Positions 17,290-24,487 of a stretch of DNA of 34,191 bases are shown in pieces. The translations under genes and the position numbers were made by a program. Source of the DNA: Thermodesulfobacteriota bacterium (GTDB lineage Bacteria; Desulfobacterota_D; UBA1144; Nemesobacterales; CSP1-2); contig DASWID010000058.1 in assembly GCA_036397855.1 (NCBI GenBank), positions 1 through 34,191 of the forward strand, read 5' to 3'. Each line of letters opens with the position of its first letter. Positions within the stretch are counted from its first letter, which is position 1. Under the pieces are notes generated by a model, which did not search any database, was not told where the DNA came from, and saw only the letters and a program-made list of their open reading frames with translations.

Positions 17290-17505
17290 TTGTCAATAAC
17301 AATAGCACCGCTTGAAGTAACCCCGAGCCAGGAGTTCGATCGGTATTCAGGATTAAGCGAAAAAGATCAGGATTTGACAGATAAGAATAGGCCAGTAAGA
17401 TACTGGGGTATTTATTTGGACGGTGAAACTATATCTTATACTTCCAACAAGGAACTTGCGGAAAGGACCAAGGAATGGATGGAAAAATGGTTGAAAAACT
17501 CTTAG
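17290..17505 (+). CDS. Small conserved-looking protein of unknown function (71 aa)
   Basis: Not recognised as a family. It starts at TTG 17290, 9 bases after GGAGGG; no ATG in this frame is available near that site. The product is acidic at first (SEKDQDLTDKN), has a central RPVRYWGIYLDGETISYTSNKE segment and a helical C-terminus (ELAERTKEWMEKWLKN). The central segment resembles a small beta-sheet unit with a turn. There is no signal peptide or membrane span, so it is probably cytosolic. It lies between the divergent arginine decarboxylase and nfo, about 150 bases before nfo. Confidence 0.55.
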   Translation: MSITIAPLEVTPSQEFDRYSGLSEKDQDLTDKNRPVRYWGIYLDGETISYTSNKELAERTKEWMEKWLKNS

Positions 17506-17658
17506 TATTAAGCAAATTGGTGTGCAGCAAAAAGCTCCTATTACATGAAATGCAAGTTGTCTTTATGGAGAAGTTCTTGCAATACTCGCCTAAGATACTG
17601 AAATTAATAATCTTATAATTAATTCCTATAACTTTTCTTTCTATCTTTAAACACTCGA

Positions 17659-18498
17659 ATGAAATTTGGTGCCCATGTCTCAATAGCCAGGGGAATCGAA
17701 AAGGCTCCCGAGCGAGCTCATGAAATTGGTTGCGAGTGTTTTCAGATGTTTACCCGGTCACCGCGAGGTGGAAATCCTCCTCCATTTGATAAAAAAACGG
17801 TCGGATCTTTTTTAAGAGTGTGTTCAAGATACGGATTTGCGAATTATTACATTCACACTCCTTATTATATTAATCTTGCCTCAGAAGATATAAATATAAG
17901 AAGCTCTTCCATCGCAATAATCAAAGAGGAACTCAGGCGGGGGGATATGATTTCAGCGACTTATGTAATGACACATATAGGGAGTTCTAAAGAACTGAGA
18001 AGTCAGAAAGCAATTAGTAGGGTTGTAGAAGGACTAAAAATTGTTTTGGAAAAGTCAAATTACAAGACTAAGCTCCTTTTAGAAAATTCGGCCGGACAGG
18101 GGACAACGATTGGCAATACTTTCGGAGAGCTCTGTGAGATTCTCCAAAAGGTGGGGAATACCGAATTGGGGGTTTGCCTAGACACTGCACATCTTTTAGC
18201 GGCTGGATACGATATCAGGACGAAGAACGCACTGAATAAGGTCATAAGAGAATTTTCTTCAACGATTGGGTTAGATAGATTAAAACTTTTACATGGTAAT
18301 GACTCAAAGGTTGGATTGGGTGAAAAGAAGGATAGACATGAGCATATTGGGGAAGGGTATATAGGATTAACGGGTTTCAGAAACATTGTAAACAATTCTG
18401 ATTTGCAAAACATAGATCTCATAGTTGAGACCCCTCTTGAAAGGATTGAGGATGATATCAGAAACTTGAATAAATTAAGAGAGTTAAAACGAAGTTGA
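17659..18498 (+). CDS. nfo: Endonuclease IV (AP endonuclease)
   Basis: This enzyme cuts DNA 5' to abasic sites in base-excision repair. The 279-residue TIM barrel carries the trinuclear Zn2+ ligands in order: YIHTPYYINLAS, MTHIGSSKE, LLLENSAGQGTT, CLDTAHLLAAGYD, LLHGNDSK, RHEHIGEGYIG and LIVETPLE. The N-terminal KFGAHVSIARGIEKAPERA and MFTRSPRG are the family signatures. The ATG at 17659 is the only sensible start, though no strong Shine-Dalgarno precedes it. It is monocistronic and followed by the 1-kb repeat region. Confidence 0.95.
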   Translation: MKFGAHVSIARGIEKAPERAHEIGCECFQMFTRSPRGGNPPPFDKKTVGSFLRVCSRYGFANYYIHTPYYINLASEDINIRSSSIAIIKEELRRGDMISATYVMTHIGSSKELRSQKAISRVVEGLKIVLEKSNYKTKLLLENSAGQGTTIGNTFGELCEILQKVGNTELGVCLDTAHLLAAGYDIRTKNALNKVIREFSSTIGLDRLKLLHGNDSKVGLGEKKDRHEHIGEGYIGLTGFRNIVNNSDLQNIDLIVETPLERIEDDIRNLNKLRELKRS

Positions 18499-18604
18499 AC
18501 CCGCGAATTCCCCTTAGCCTGCTGCAGATTTGCGTAGCGAGCAAGGGGGAAGCAATTTAATGTTTTTTGCCTGTTTTGATCTGGCTTTCTCCCACTTCGG
18601 GTAG

Positions 18605-18625
18605 GTCACGAGTCTTGCTCGTGAC
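18605..18625. repeat. Hairpin GTCACGAG/CTCGTGAC
   Basis: Perfect 8-bp stem with a 5-base loop (TCTTG). An A-run follows on the plus strand, and GTAGG/CCTAC flank the whole, extending the symmetry. A half-copy (CTCGTGACAAAAA) recurs near 19335. Confidence 0.5.
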
Positions 18626-18720
18626 AAAAAAGGCACCTACTAGAGAGGCTGTTTTTTCGTGTACCTATGCGCTGCAGTTTTCTGCAGGGTCAATCATCAA
18701 ATGTCTATCATGTATTTTTC

Positions 18721-18744
18721 TTTCTTTGTCTTGATACAAAGAAA
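18721..18744. repeat. Palindrome TTTCTTTGT-cttgat-ACAAAGAAA
   Basis: Perfect 9-bp arms around a 6-base loop, inside a 180-base AT-rich block that continues with ACAAAAATCAAGGCTGTCC. I have the impression of similar strings repeated in other bacterial genomes, but a second copy is not present in this window. Confidence 0.4.
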
Positions 18745-18925
18745 CAAAAATCAAGGCTGTCCAAAAATTTGCTAAAAATCATACACTCCGACTAAAAAAT
18801 TTAATCCGACCGCAACCCGCAAATTTTTTTTAACGTCTTCATTTCTGATTTTCTAAACGCAATTTTTGGAATGCCAATTAAGTAATGAGCTTCATTCGCG
18901 TCATTGCGAAAATTGCGAGGCAAAT

Positions 18926-18967
18926 TGAAGCAATCTCATCTTTTTCCCGGTTTTAGATTTCTTCGTC
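18926..18967 (-). repeat. Dispersed repeat module X, copy 1
   Basis: The reverse complement matches 33333-33376 along its length (shared strings include GACGAAG, AATCTAAAAC and GAGATTGC), roughly 80% by eye with small gaps. The orientation is opposite to the 33-kb copy. Confidence 0.65.
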
Positions 18968-19008
18968 CCCCCTCGATTTCGCTCAGGGGACAAGGCTGCC
19001 CCCCTTGT

Positions 19009-19037
19009 TGTCTCCCGCGGATTGTTAGCGGGAATCC
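19009..19037 (-). repeat. Dispersed repeat module Y, copy 1
   Basis: Reverse complement of 33416-33444 with 28 of 29 bases identical. The module contains a small stem, TCCCGC / GCGGGA. Together with module X it forms a mosaic whose order differs between the two sites. Confidence 0.8.
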
Positions 19038-19098
19038 ATGCTTTTACCTCTGGATCCCCGATTAAAACCCTCCGGAGCGACTTGAAAGGCCTCGAGAA

Positions 19099-19218
19099 AT
19101 TAATTGAATCGAAATCAATCGGGACAAGAATGTTCCGACTATCCATAATAAAGACGGTCATTAGAACCGATAGGCGGGGTTTTCCAACCCCGCATGGAGA
19201 AAACATAAGGAATGGAAA
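19099..19218. repeat. Dispersed ~121-bp repeat, copy 2
   Basis: Direct-orientation copy of 6666-6786. The GCGGGGTT/AACCCCGC hairpin is unchanged at 19174-19193. It sits about 290 bases upstream of the NDH-2 fusion gene. Confidence 0.8.
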
Positions 19219-19432
19219 CCTAACATGTCTGGAGGATTGTCAAAGGAAGGTTTCCGCTACATTTCAGAATAAGCCAGCCAGTCCCTTCGATTAAGCCTTC
19301 CGTAAGCTCCATCGACGGGTCAGTGAAGCTTTTCTCGTGACAAAAAGGCAGTTTACGGAAGAGCGCCTTCGTTCATGTGCCGGTACCCCGCGCTTTGCCA
19401 CAGGGCTATTCACTTTCGTAACGATACTTGTG

Positions 19433-19462
19433 TTGACACTATGATAGTTAATTAAGTATCAT
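19433..19462 (+). promoter_or_regulatory. Promoter candidate for the NDH-2 fusion gene, TTGACA-N18-TATCAT
   Basis: TTGACA at 19433-19438 and TATCAT at 19457-19462, 42 bases before the ATG at 19505. It has the same hexamers and 18-base spacer as the proA candidate, so both may use the housekeeping sigma factor. Confidence 0.5.
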
Positions 19463-19504
19463 CTCATCGTTTAAAATTTAAATAAATATTAGAGGATTGT
19501 TTCA

Positions 19505-21529
19505 ATGTCTTCCAAGAGGATCATAATAATTGGAGGAGGCTTTGCTGGCGTAAAGTGTGCTAAAACCTTGTTTAATGGACTGCCTAAAGAGGAATACGAA
19601 ATAGTTCTCTTCAATAGTGAAAACTATATGGTTTTTCAGCCGCTTTTGGCTGAAGTAGTAGGAGCGTCAATAAACCCTGATTCGGTCGCCGTCTCTCTGA
19701 GGCAGTTGTTGCCCGGTGTACTATGTCGAACTGAGGATATAAATAAAATAAATTTTGTGAATGATACCGTCGAATACGAAGGTTCGGAAAGCAGAGTGGG
19801 AGTGATGAGTTATGATCATCTAGTGATTGCTAGTGGGTCGGTTGTGAATCTTGGTGTTATACCTGGTATGGCTGACCATACCTTTCCACTCAAAAATGTG
19901 GGTGATGCTATTGCGTTGCGTTACCATATTATGCAACAGTTGGAGAATGGGGAGGTCTGTGACGATCCTGAATTGAGGCGTTGGTATCTATCATTCATAG
20001 TTGTAGGTGGAGGCTTCAGCGGAGTAGAGGTTGCTGGAGAGATCAATGATTTGGTAAGAGAGACTCAGAAATTTTACAAGAATATCAGACCTGATGATAT
20101 CTCAGTGACTATAATACATTCAAGGGATCAGCTTCTTCCGGAGGTAACCACCAAGCTCCGAGACTTTGCTAAGGTGAAAATGGAGGAGGCTGGGATTAAG
20201 ATAGTTTTGAACACCAGCGTATCTTTTGTGACTCCTCAGGGAGTAGGAATAAGCGGAGATACCTTTATGCAGGGAGCTACCGTTGTTAGTACAATCGGTA
20301 ACGCCATTTCTCAATTTTTGGGTAGGTTAGATGTTCCTAAAGAACGAGGACGGATACTTACAGAACCCGACATGCGAGTGAAAGGATGCAATAATGTATG
20401 GGCAATTGGAGACTGTGCGCACATAGTCAATTCATTTGATGGAAATCCTAGCCCTCCGACTGGCCAGTTTGCCGAAAGGCAGGGCAGGCTGGCTGCAAAT
20501 AATATGATTCGGGTTTTAAATGAAAAGAAAACGAAACCGTTTTACTTCAAACCAATTGGTCAGCTATGTGCGATTGGTGGACATAATGCAGTAGCTGAGA
20601 TATTCGGAATGCATATTTCAGGTTTCATCGCCTGGTTTTTCTGGAGAACCGTCTATATGTTTAAACTTCCTTCCTTGTCCCATAGAATCAAGGTTGGTTT
20701 CGATTGGGCATGGGATCTTTTTTATTCGCGTGACTTAGCACACCCAAAAGCAGATCCTACCGATCGTATATCGAGGGCTCACTATCAACCAGGTGACTGT
20801 ATTTTTATGCAAGGCGATCCTGGCACTAATTTCTATGTAATCGAGAGTGGTGAAGTAGAGGTAATTAGAAATGGTGAAGAAGGTAAATCTCGAAGTATTC
20901 TAGCTGTTCTTGGTCCGGGTGATTTCTTTGGGGAAATGGCTTTAATTGATAACCATCCACGTAACGCTACCATACGTGCGCGAACCGCTGTCGAGGTTCT
21001 TGTAATGGGAAGAAACGTTTTTCAACAAATTTCGAGCACAATGGCCCCTTTTCGTGAGATTCTCGCTAATGCTGTGAGAAGAAGGAGTGGATATCTTTGG
21101 CAAAGATTTCCCCTTGCTGATGAAATTCTAAAAAACCAGCCCTTTTCGTCGTTTGTAGAACATTTGGATGTATATTTACACCCAGAAAGCACTTTTGAGG
21201 ATGCACTTAACCTATTAAGTGAAAAATCTCTGGAATACTGTTGTGTTGTTGATAATGACAATACATTGAAAGGTATTCTAACCAGGACAGATTTTGTTCG
21301 TGCCGTAGATTCAGGGGTTAAACGTCATACAAAGGTGCGTGAATTCATGAAGGCAGATCCCATTATAGTAACAGTAAATGAGGAAACACCGTCCGTAGCT
21401 GCAACTATGCGGCTCCATGATATCAAATGGATGCCGGTTGTTGAAGATCTTGATAGTCGCAAAATTAAGGGTTATGTTAGGATTGATAGAATAATGAAGT
21501 TTGTCCTGCAGCATTTACCCCAGCACTAA
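19505..21529 (+). CDS. Type II NADH dehydrogenase-like flavoprotein fused to cyclic-nucleotide-binding and CBS domains
   Basis: 674 residues in three parts. Residues 1-410 are an NDH-2-type oxidoreductase: FAD-binding RIIIIGGGFAGVKCAKTL (about 5-22), NAD(P)H-binding FIVVGGGFSGVEVAGEI (about 164-180), VWAIGDCAH, a PPTGQFAERQG quinone-side motif and a C-terminal amphipathic membrane-binding part near FWRTVYMFKLPSL. Residues about 425-545 form a cNMP-binding domain (YQPGDCIFMQGDPGTNFYVI, GPGDFFGEMALIDNHPRNAT). Residues about 557-672 are a pair of CBS motifs. The expected role is electron transfer from NADH to membrane quinone without proton pumping, gated by a nucleotide signal. The ATG follows AGAGGA at a normal distance. 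All motifs look intact and there is no frameshift. Confidence 0.88.
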   Translation: MSSKRIIIIGGGFAGVKCAKTLFNGLPKEEYEIVLFNSENYMVFQPLLAEVVGASINPDSVAVSLRQLLPGVLCRTEDINKINFVNDTVEYEGSESRVGVMSYDHLVIASGSVVNLGVIPGMADHTFPLKNVGDAIALRYHIMQQLENGEVCDDPELRRWYLSFIVVGGGFSGVEVAGEINDLVRETQKFYKNIRPDDISVTIIHSRDQLLPEVTTKLRDFAKVKMEEAGIKIVLNTSVSFVTPQGVGISGDTFMQGATVVSTIGNAISQFLGRLDVPKERGRILTEPDMRVKGCNNVWAIGDCAHIVNSFDGNPSPPTGQFAERQGRLAANNMIRVLNEKKTKPFYFKPIGQLCAIGGHNAVAEIFGMHISGFIAWFFWRTVYMFKLPSLSHRIKVGFDWAWDLFYSRDLAHPKADPTDRISRAHYQPGDCIFMQGDPGTNFYVIESGEVEVIRNGEEGKSRSILAVLGPGDFFGEMALIDNHPRNATIRARTAVEVLVMGRNVFQQISSTMAPFREILANAVRRRSGYLWQRFPLADEILKNQPFSSFVEHLDVYLHPESTFEDALNLLSEKSLEYCCVVDNDNTLKGILTRTDFVRAVDSGVKRHTKVREFMKADPIIVTVNEETPSVAATMRLHDIKWMPVVEDLDSRKIKGYVRIDRIMKFVLQHLPQH

Positions 21530-21620
21530 TCATGTATTTTCAGATTTAATCTTGCATTACCACTCTCTGTCAGTAAAATAATATTTCAATTTAGTATGTT
21601 ATCGATCGAGGAGGTCGTAA

Positions 21621-22298
21621 ATGAATAGAATTCTTATAATAACCTCAGTGTCTCTGGTAGTTTTGATCCTGGGTTTATCGAATGTCCGGGCGAGCCATGA
21701 TACTTTAACTGTCAGTCAATTTAGGCAGTTATACGAAAGTTTACTTGCAGAGAAAACACTTGTAAGTGAGATAAAAAAGGATGGAATGGATGTTAGAAAA
21801 GAAAGGATTTTTGGGAAGGCTATTGATATTGATGACGGTCAATTTGAACTACCTGTAAAGATAATAATCACAACCAGCAAGAATGGGGAAATTCAACAAA
21901 AGATTGCAATTGATGTTTTGGATGTGGTACATAATTTGGGTGGTTCTGCTATATTTTCTGAAGAGGTAAGAAAAACTTCTATTGAGAATAAAGGACAGGA
22001 ACCATTTACGACTAGCGAAGTACAATTCCAAGGTGAGTTTCACCTTCAAAAAAACGATAAAGGTGGATTTGATGTTCACAATTTTGGATTACAACCATCT
22101 GTTCTTGTAAAGGACGGTAGCACGAGTTTGGCTGGAAACATGATGTTATATTCATGTTTTCCAGAGAGCGGCGTTACCAAATGTGTGTTAACTATCCGAG
22201 ATTACGTGTTGGGTGAATATAAACCATTAGAAGGATTTGCGCTCGTTGAACCCGCTGGTGGAGACGTTGTGGAAGTTGGCGTAGAGGTTAAACAATAA
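21621..22298 (+). CDS. Exported protein of unknown function (225 aa)
   Basis: Not recognised. An N-terminal signal peptide (MNRILIITSVSLVVLILGLSN, likely cut near VRA-SH) exports it to the periplasm. The mature part starts with a helical TVSQFRQLYESLLAEKTLVSE, then alternating beta-like segments (FELPVKIIITTS, KIAIDVLDVVHNLG, EVQFQGEFHL), and two cysteines (CFPESGVTKC) that could form a disulphide. GAGGAGGT lies just before the ATG. It follows the NDH-2 fusion by 91 bases and precedes a glycine-zipper lipoprotein by 88, in the same direction, so the three may form an envelope-related operon. Confidence 0.7.
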   Translation: MNRILIITSVSLVVLILGLSNVRASHDTLTVSQFRQLYESLLAEKTLVSEIKKDGMDVRKERIFGKAIDIDDGQFELPVKIIITTSKNGEIQQKIAIDVLDVVHNLGGSAIFSEEVRKTSIENKGQEPFTTSEVQFQGEFHLQKNDKGGFDVHNFGLQPSVLVKDGSTSLAGNMMLYSCFPESGVTKCVLTIRDYVLGEYKPLEGFALVEPAGGDVVEVGVEVKQ

Positions 22299-22386
22299 AT
22301 CAAGATTGCAAATTCAATGTGCTGAGGTGTAATCGTTAGAACATTGAAAATTATACAAATCAACAGTAAAATTTTGGAGGTTAATA

Positions 22387-22767
22387 ATGATGAGAAAAAT
22401 AATTTTTGCCTTTTCAATAATGGGCATGTTAGCGTCATGTGCTACTTATAATCCCGTGGTTGATCCTCAGTCTGTACGAAGTGATGATAAATATTATCAG
22501 GATCGTGCAGAATGCCGTGCGTTAGCACAGGCAAACACAAGTACTACGAAATCAGTGGCCAAGGATGCATTAATTGGAGGTGCGGTTGGAGCGGGCACCG
22601 GATCATTAATTGGGGTAATTGCCGGCGATACTGTCAAGGGCCTAGCCCTTGGTTCGGTTATAGGTGGTGTGGCAGGTGGAGCTAAGGGCGTCTATGAAGG
22701 TAATAAAGATTATGAACAAATTTATAGAAATTGCATGATCGGAAGGGGATATAAGGTCCTTAATTAA
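22387..22767 (+). CDS. Glycine-zipper lipoprotein (17-kDa antigen/OmpA-like glycine-zipper type)
   Basis: 126 residues. A signal peptide ends in the lipobox LASC (cysteine about residue 18), marking a lipid-anchored envelope protein. A glycine-zipper stretch (ALIGGAVGAGTGSLIGVIAG and LALGSVIGGVAGGAKGVYEG, about 64-105) would pack into or across a membrane. Two further cysteines (ECRALAQ and NCMIGRGY) and the closing CMIGRGYKVLN are typical of this lipoprotein family. GGAGG sits 6 bases before the ATG. A terminator-like hairpin follows at 22787. Confidence 0.8.
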   Translation: MMRKIIFAFSIMGMLASCATYNPVVDPQSVRSDDKYYQDRAECRALAQANTSTTKSVAKDALIGGAVGAGTGSLIGVIAGDTVKGLALGSVIGGVAGGAKGVYEGNKDYEQIYRNCMIGRGYKVLN

Positions 22768-22786
22768 AACAAGAATTACTAGATTT

Positions 22787-22809
22787 GACGAATTGAGAAA
22801 TTCGTCTTT
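22787..22809. terminator. Terminator-like hairpin after the glycine-zipper lipoprotein
   Basis: GACGAATT-gaga-AATTCGTC is a perfect 8-bp stem followed by a short T-run (TTTA). It separates the plus-strand lipoprotein from the convergent cupin gene and may act both ways. The outer AGATTT/AAATCT adds symmetry. The T-run is short, so strength is uncertain. Confidence 0.5.
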
Positions 22810-22853
22810 ACTCTAAATCTGTATCAGCGAGTTCGAATCGACGGTTTATTCTT

Positions 22854-23279
22854 TTACCAGGGTGAACCCCAGGGATCCGTTTGTTTTAGTGGTATACTTG
22901 AGCCTCCCTGTTGATCCTTAATCTCTACGATTAGCATCTTTGCTTCAGTTGTTCCAATGTTCTGTATTGAATGAGTTACAGGACCCAGCCAGTAAGCCTC
23001 TCCTTCTTTTGCCTCGACGTTAGTAATACTACCGTCGGGAGCCACGACCTTTAGCTTCGCTGGGGTTAGGCTATATGCTAGACGCTGGGGTAGAGAATGC
23101 ATTCTGTCAATCTGACCGGGTTTGGCCTGATACTCGATTAATCGGACTTGATCGTTGTCTAGGATCACTTTATAAATTTCGGGAGAAACTTGTACAGGAT
23201 CTTGAGCAGTTGCTCTACCTGACGTGATAACTAGACTAAAGATCGTCAACAATATAAGGTAATAAGTGTACTCTAGCAT
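22854..23279 (-). CDS. Exported single-domain cupin protein
   Basis: 141 residues from the ATG at 23279, which has AGGAGG 7 bases upstream; the longer frame upstream has no such signal. The N-terminus (MLEYTYYLILLTIFSLVITSG, cleavage near ATA-QD) is a signal peptide. The remainder is a compact cupin barrel: YKVILDNDQVRLIEYQAKPG, MHSLPQRLAYSLT, EGEAYWLGPVTHSIQNIGTTEAKMLIVEIK. The first cupin motif has one histidine (MHSLP) and the second another (VTHSI), so a metal site is possible but not complete. Such proteins are often small-molecule binders in the periplasm; the substrate is unknown. Confidence 0.78.
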   Translation of the reverse strand: MLEYTYYLILLTIFSLVITSGRATAQDPVQVSPEIYKVILDNDQVRLIEYQAKPGQIDRMHSLPQRLAYSLTPAKLKVVAPDGSITNVEAKEGEAYWLGPVTHSIQNIGTTEAKMLIVEIKDQQGGSSIPLKQTDPWGSPW

Positions 23280-23487
23280 TTTTTCCTCCTGCATATCTCT
23301 TGGATTATTAATTTCGTTTAGGGTTAAAATAATAATTGAAGTTTTTCTAAGTGTCCACACTGAAAAAGCAATATTTACTTTTAGTCAAAATGCGAGATAA
23401 AAGTTTGATACACGCTATGGGTTTCGGCAAATTAGATTTGAGTGAATCCAATTTCGAATCTGTTATTCGATCTGTTTCTGCTCGTTA

Positions 23488-24036
23488 CTATTGGTCATTA
23501 ATAGTAATCTTATCCAGATACTCAGTGGGGACAGAGCCGAGGTCATTTGTTACCTGTATTACACCATTATCATCGACCCACTTGTAAATAGGCCGTTTTT
23601 TGGCCGGGGTTGAAGGGGAGCCAATAGAAATTGATTCTTGAGAGCTTAGAGTATCTTCAATGGGAATATCATTTGTTACATCATCAACATTGTCGTCATC
23701 CTGCATCTGTTCCTGCATAGGGGGGTTAACCTGAAGATTGCTGGGCCTCTCCGTGCTCTTTCCAAACGTTGATCCCCCTCCTTCATTTCCGAGCGTGGAC
23801 ATCCCAAATGGGTTTAGGTTTTCATCAGGCCAGTAGTAATACCAGGGCACGTCCGATTCTCCTTGGATGATTGCAGGTTGTTGCGAACCACTTGTGGGAG
23901 ACTGATCCCCCCCAGAGCTACCATCTGGTGCGCTCTCCGTCGTCTGTGAAAAGACGTAGTCTGAAAGCGAAAAATAAAAGGCGGCAATTATAACAACGTT
24001 TACTAAAAATAACTTTATGATGTTAGGTCTTACCAT
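23488..24036 (-). CDS. Exported protein with disordered acidic linker and C-terminal DUF4124-like domain
   Basis: 182 residues from ATG 24036 (TTG 24054 is possible). A hydrophobic signal segment (IIKLFLVNVVIIAAFYFSL) precedes a long low-complexity stretch rich in Ser, Gly, Pro, Gln and Asp (about residues 30-145), probably disordered. The last 40 residues include PIYKWVDDNGVIQVTNDLGS, the signature of DUF4124 domains (Y-K-W-x-D-x-x-G) found in many envelope proteins. The function is unknown. It is downstream of the RND remnant in the same direction but separated by about 70 bases. Confidence 0.65.
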   Translation of the reverse strand: MVRPNIIKLFLVNVVIIAAFYFSLSDYVFSQTTESAPDGSSGGDQSPTSGSQQPAIIQGESDVPWYYYWPDENLNPFGMSTLGNEGGGSTFGKSTERPSNLQVNPPMQEQMQDDDNVDDVTNDIPIEDTLSSQESISIGSPSTPAKKRPIYKWVDDNGVIQVTNDLGSVPTEYLDKITINDQ

Positions 24037-24107
24037 TGCTAATAATATAAACAATAAGTGCTCAAATTAAAATCCCTCTCCAAATAAAGAACTTTTTACT
24101 CATCCAT

Positions 24108-24451
24108 TTATATACGGGATATATTCAGGTGGCAGGGGGGGATTCTGAAAAAGATTGTGTATAATACAGGCACAAAAATGAGGGTAAGCACAGTTGCAAA
24201 AAGGAATCCGAACATTATTGTGACGGCCATGGAAACAAAGAAAGCATCCTGTAGAAGAGGTGTCATGCCGAGTCCTCTGCTTCGCCTCCCCAAGCTATGT
24301 AATACCCCGGCATACCCATGAAAGGTAACTGATCTGACTCTCTTATTCGTATACCCTGATGATTGAAGTCTTTGAAGGGGTCATCTTCAGGACCAAAGTC
24401 TGGGCCCTTTCTAACGTCTAATTTAAGCAGTTTGATATCGACAGCTTTCAC
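24108..24451 (-). pseudogene. Remnant of an RND efflux pump inner-membrane subunit
   Basis: Two overlapping frames on the minus strand look like pieces of one decayed gene. The 24108-24293 frame encodes LGMTPLLQDAFFVSMAVTI followed by MFGFLFATVLTLIFVPVLY and TIFFRI, the last transmembrane hairpin of RND (AcrB/CzcA-like) pumps. The 24263-24451 frame ends in MPGYYIAWGGEAEDSA, resembling the EWGGEYEDSA motif that in intact pumps lies well over a hundred residues upstream. The two are joined with a frameshift, so a large internal part is missing. It begins 36 bases after the TolC-fusion gene, where an RND gene would normally follow. The first frame is less certain than the second. Confidence 0.65.
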
Positions 24452-24487
24452 CTCATCATACTGTGATGAGAATATGAATATAAATAA

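Larger units (their letters stand above)
18499..19504. other. 1-kb gene-free repeat cluster
   Basis: No credible gene. The region holds a hairpin at 18605-18625, a 9-bp palindrome at 18721-18744 within an AT-rich block, repeat modules at 18926-18967 and 19009-19037 that recur inverted at 33.3-33.4 kb, copy 2 of the 121-bp repeat (19099-19218), and an inverted pair CTTCCGTAA (19297-19305) / TTACGGAAG (19353-19361). CTCGTGACAAAAA occurs at both 18618 and about 19335. The NDH-2 promoter lies at its right end. It looks like a pile-up of small non-coding elements. Confidence 0.65.

Noticed and set aside
18499-19504. Repeat cluster as a CRISPR array
   Set aside because: The repeats are of different types and lengths with no regular spacer pattern, and no cas gene is present.
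23351-23587. 78-codon plus-strand frame between the cupin and DUF4124 genes
   Set aside because: No translation signal, and it overlaps the 3' end of the DUF4124-like gene; composition is not protein-like.
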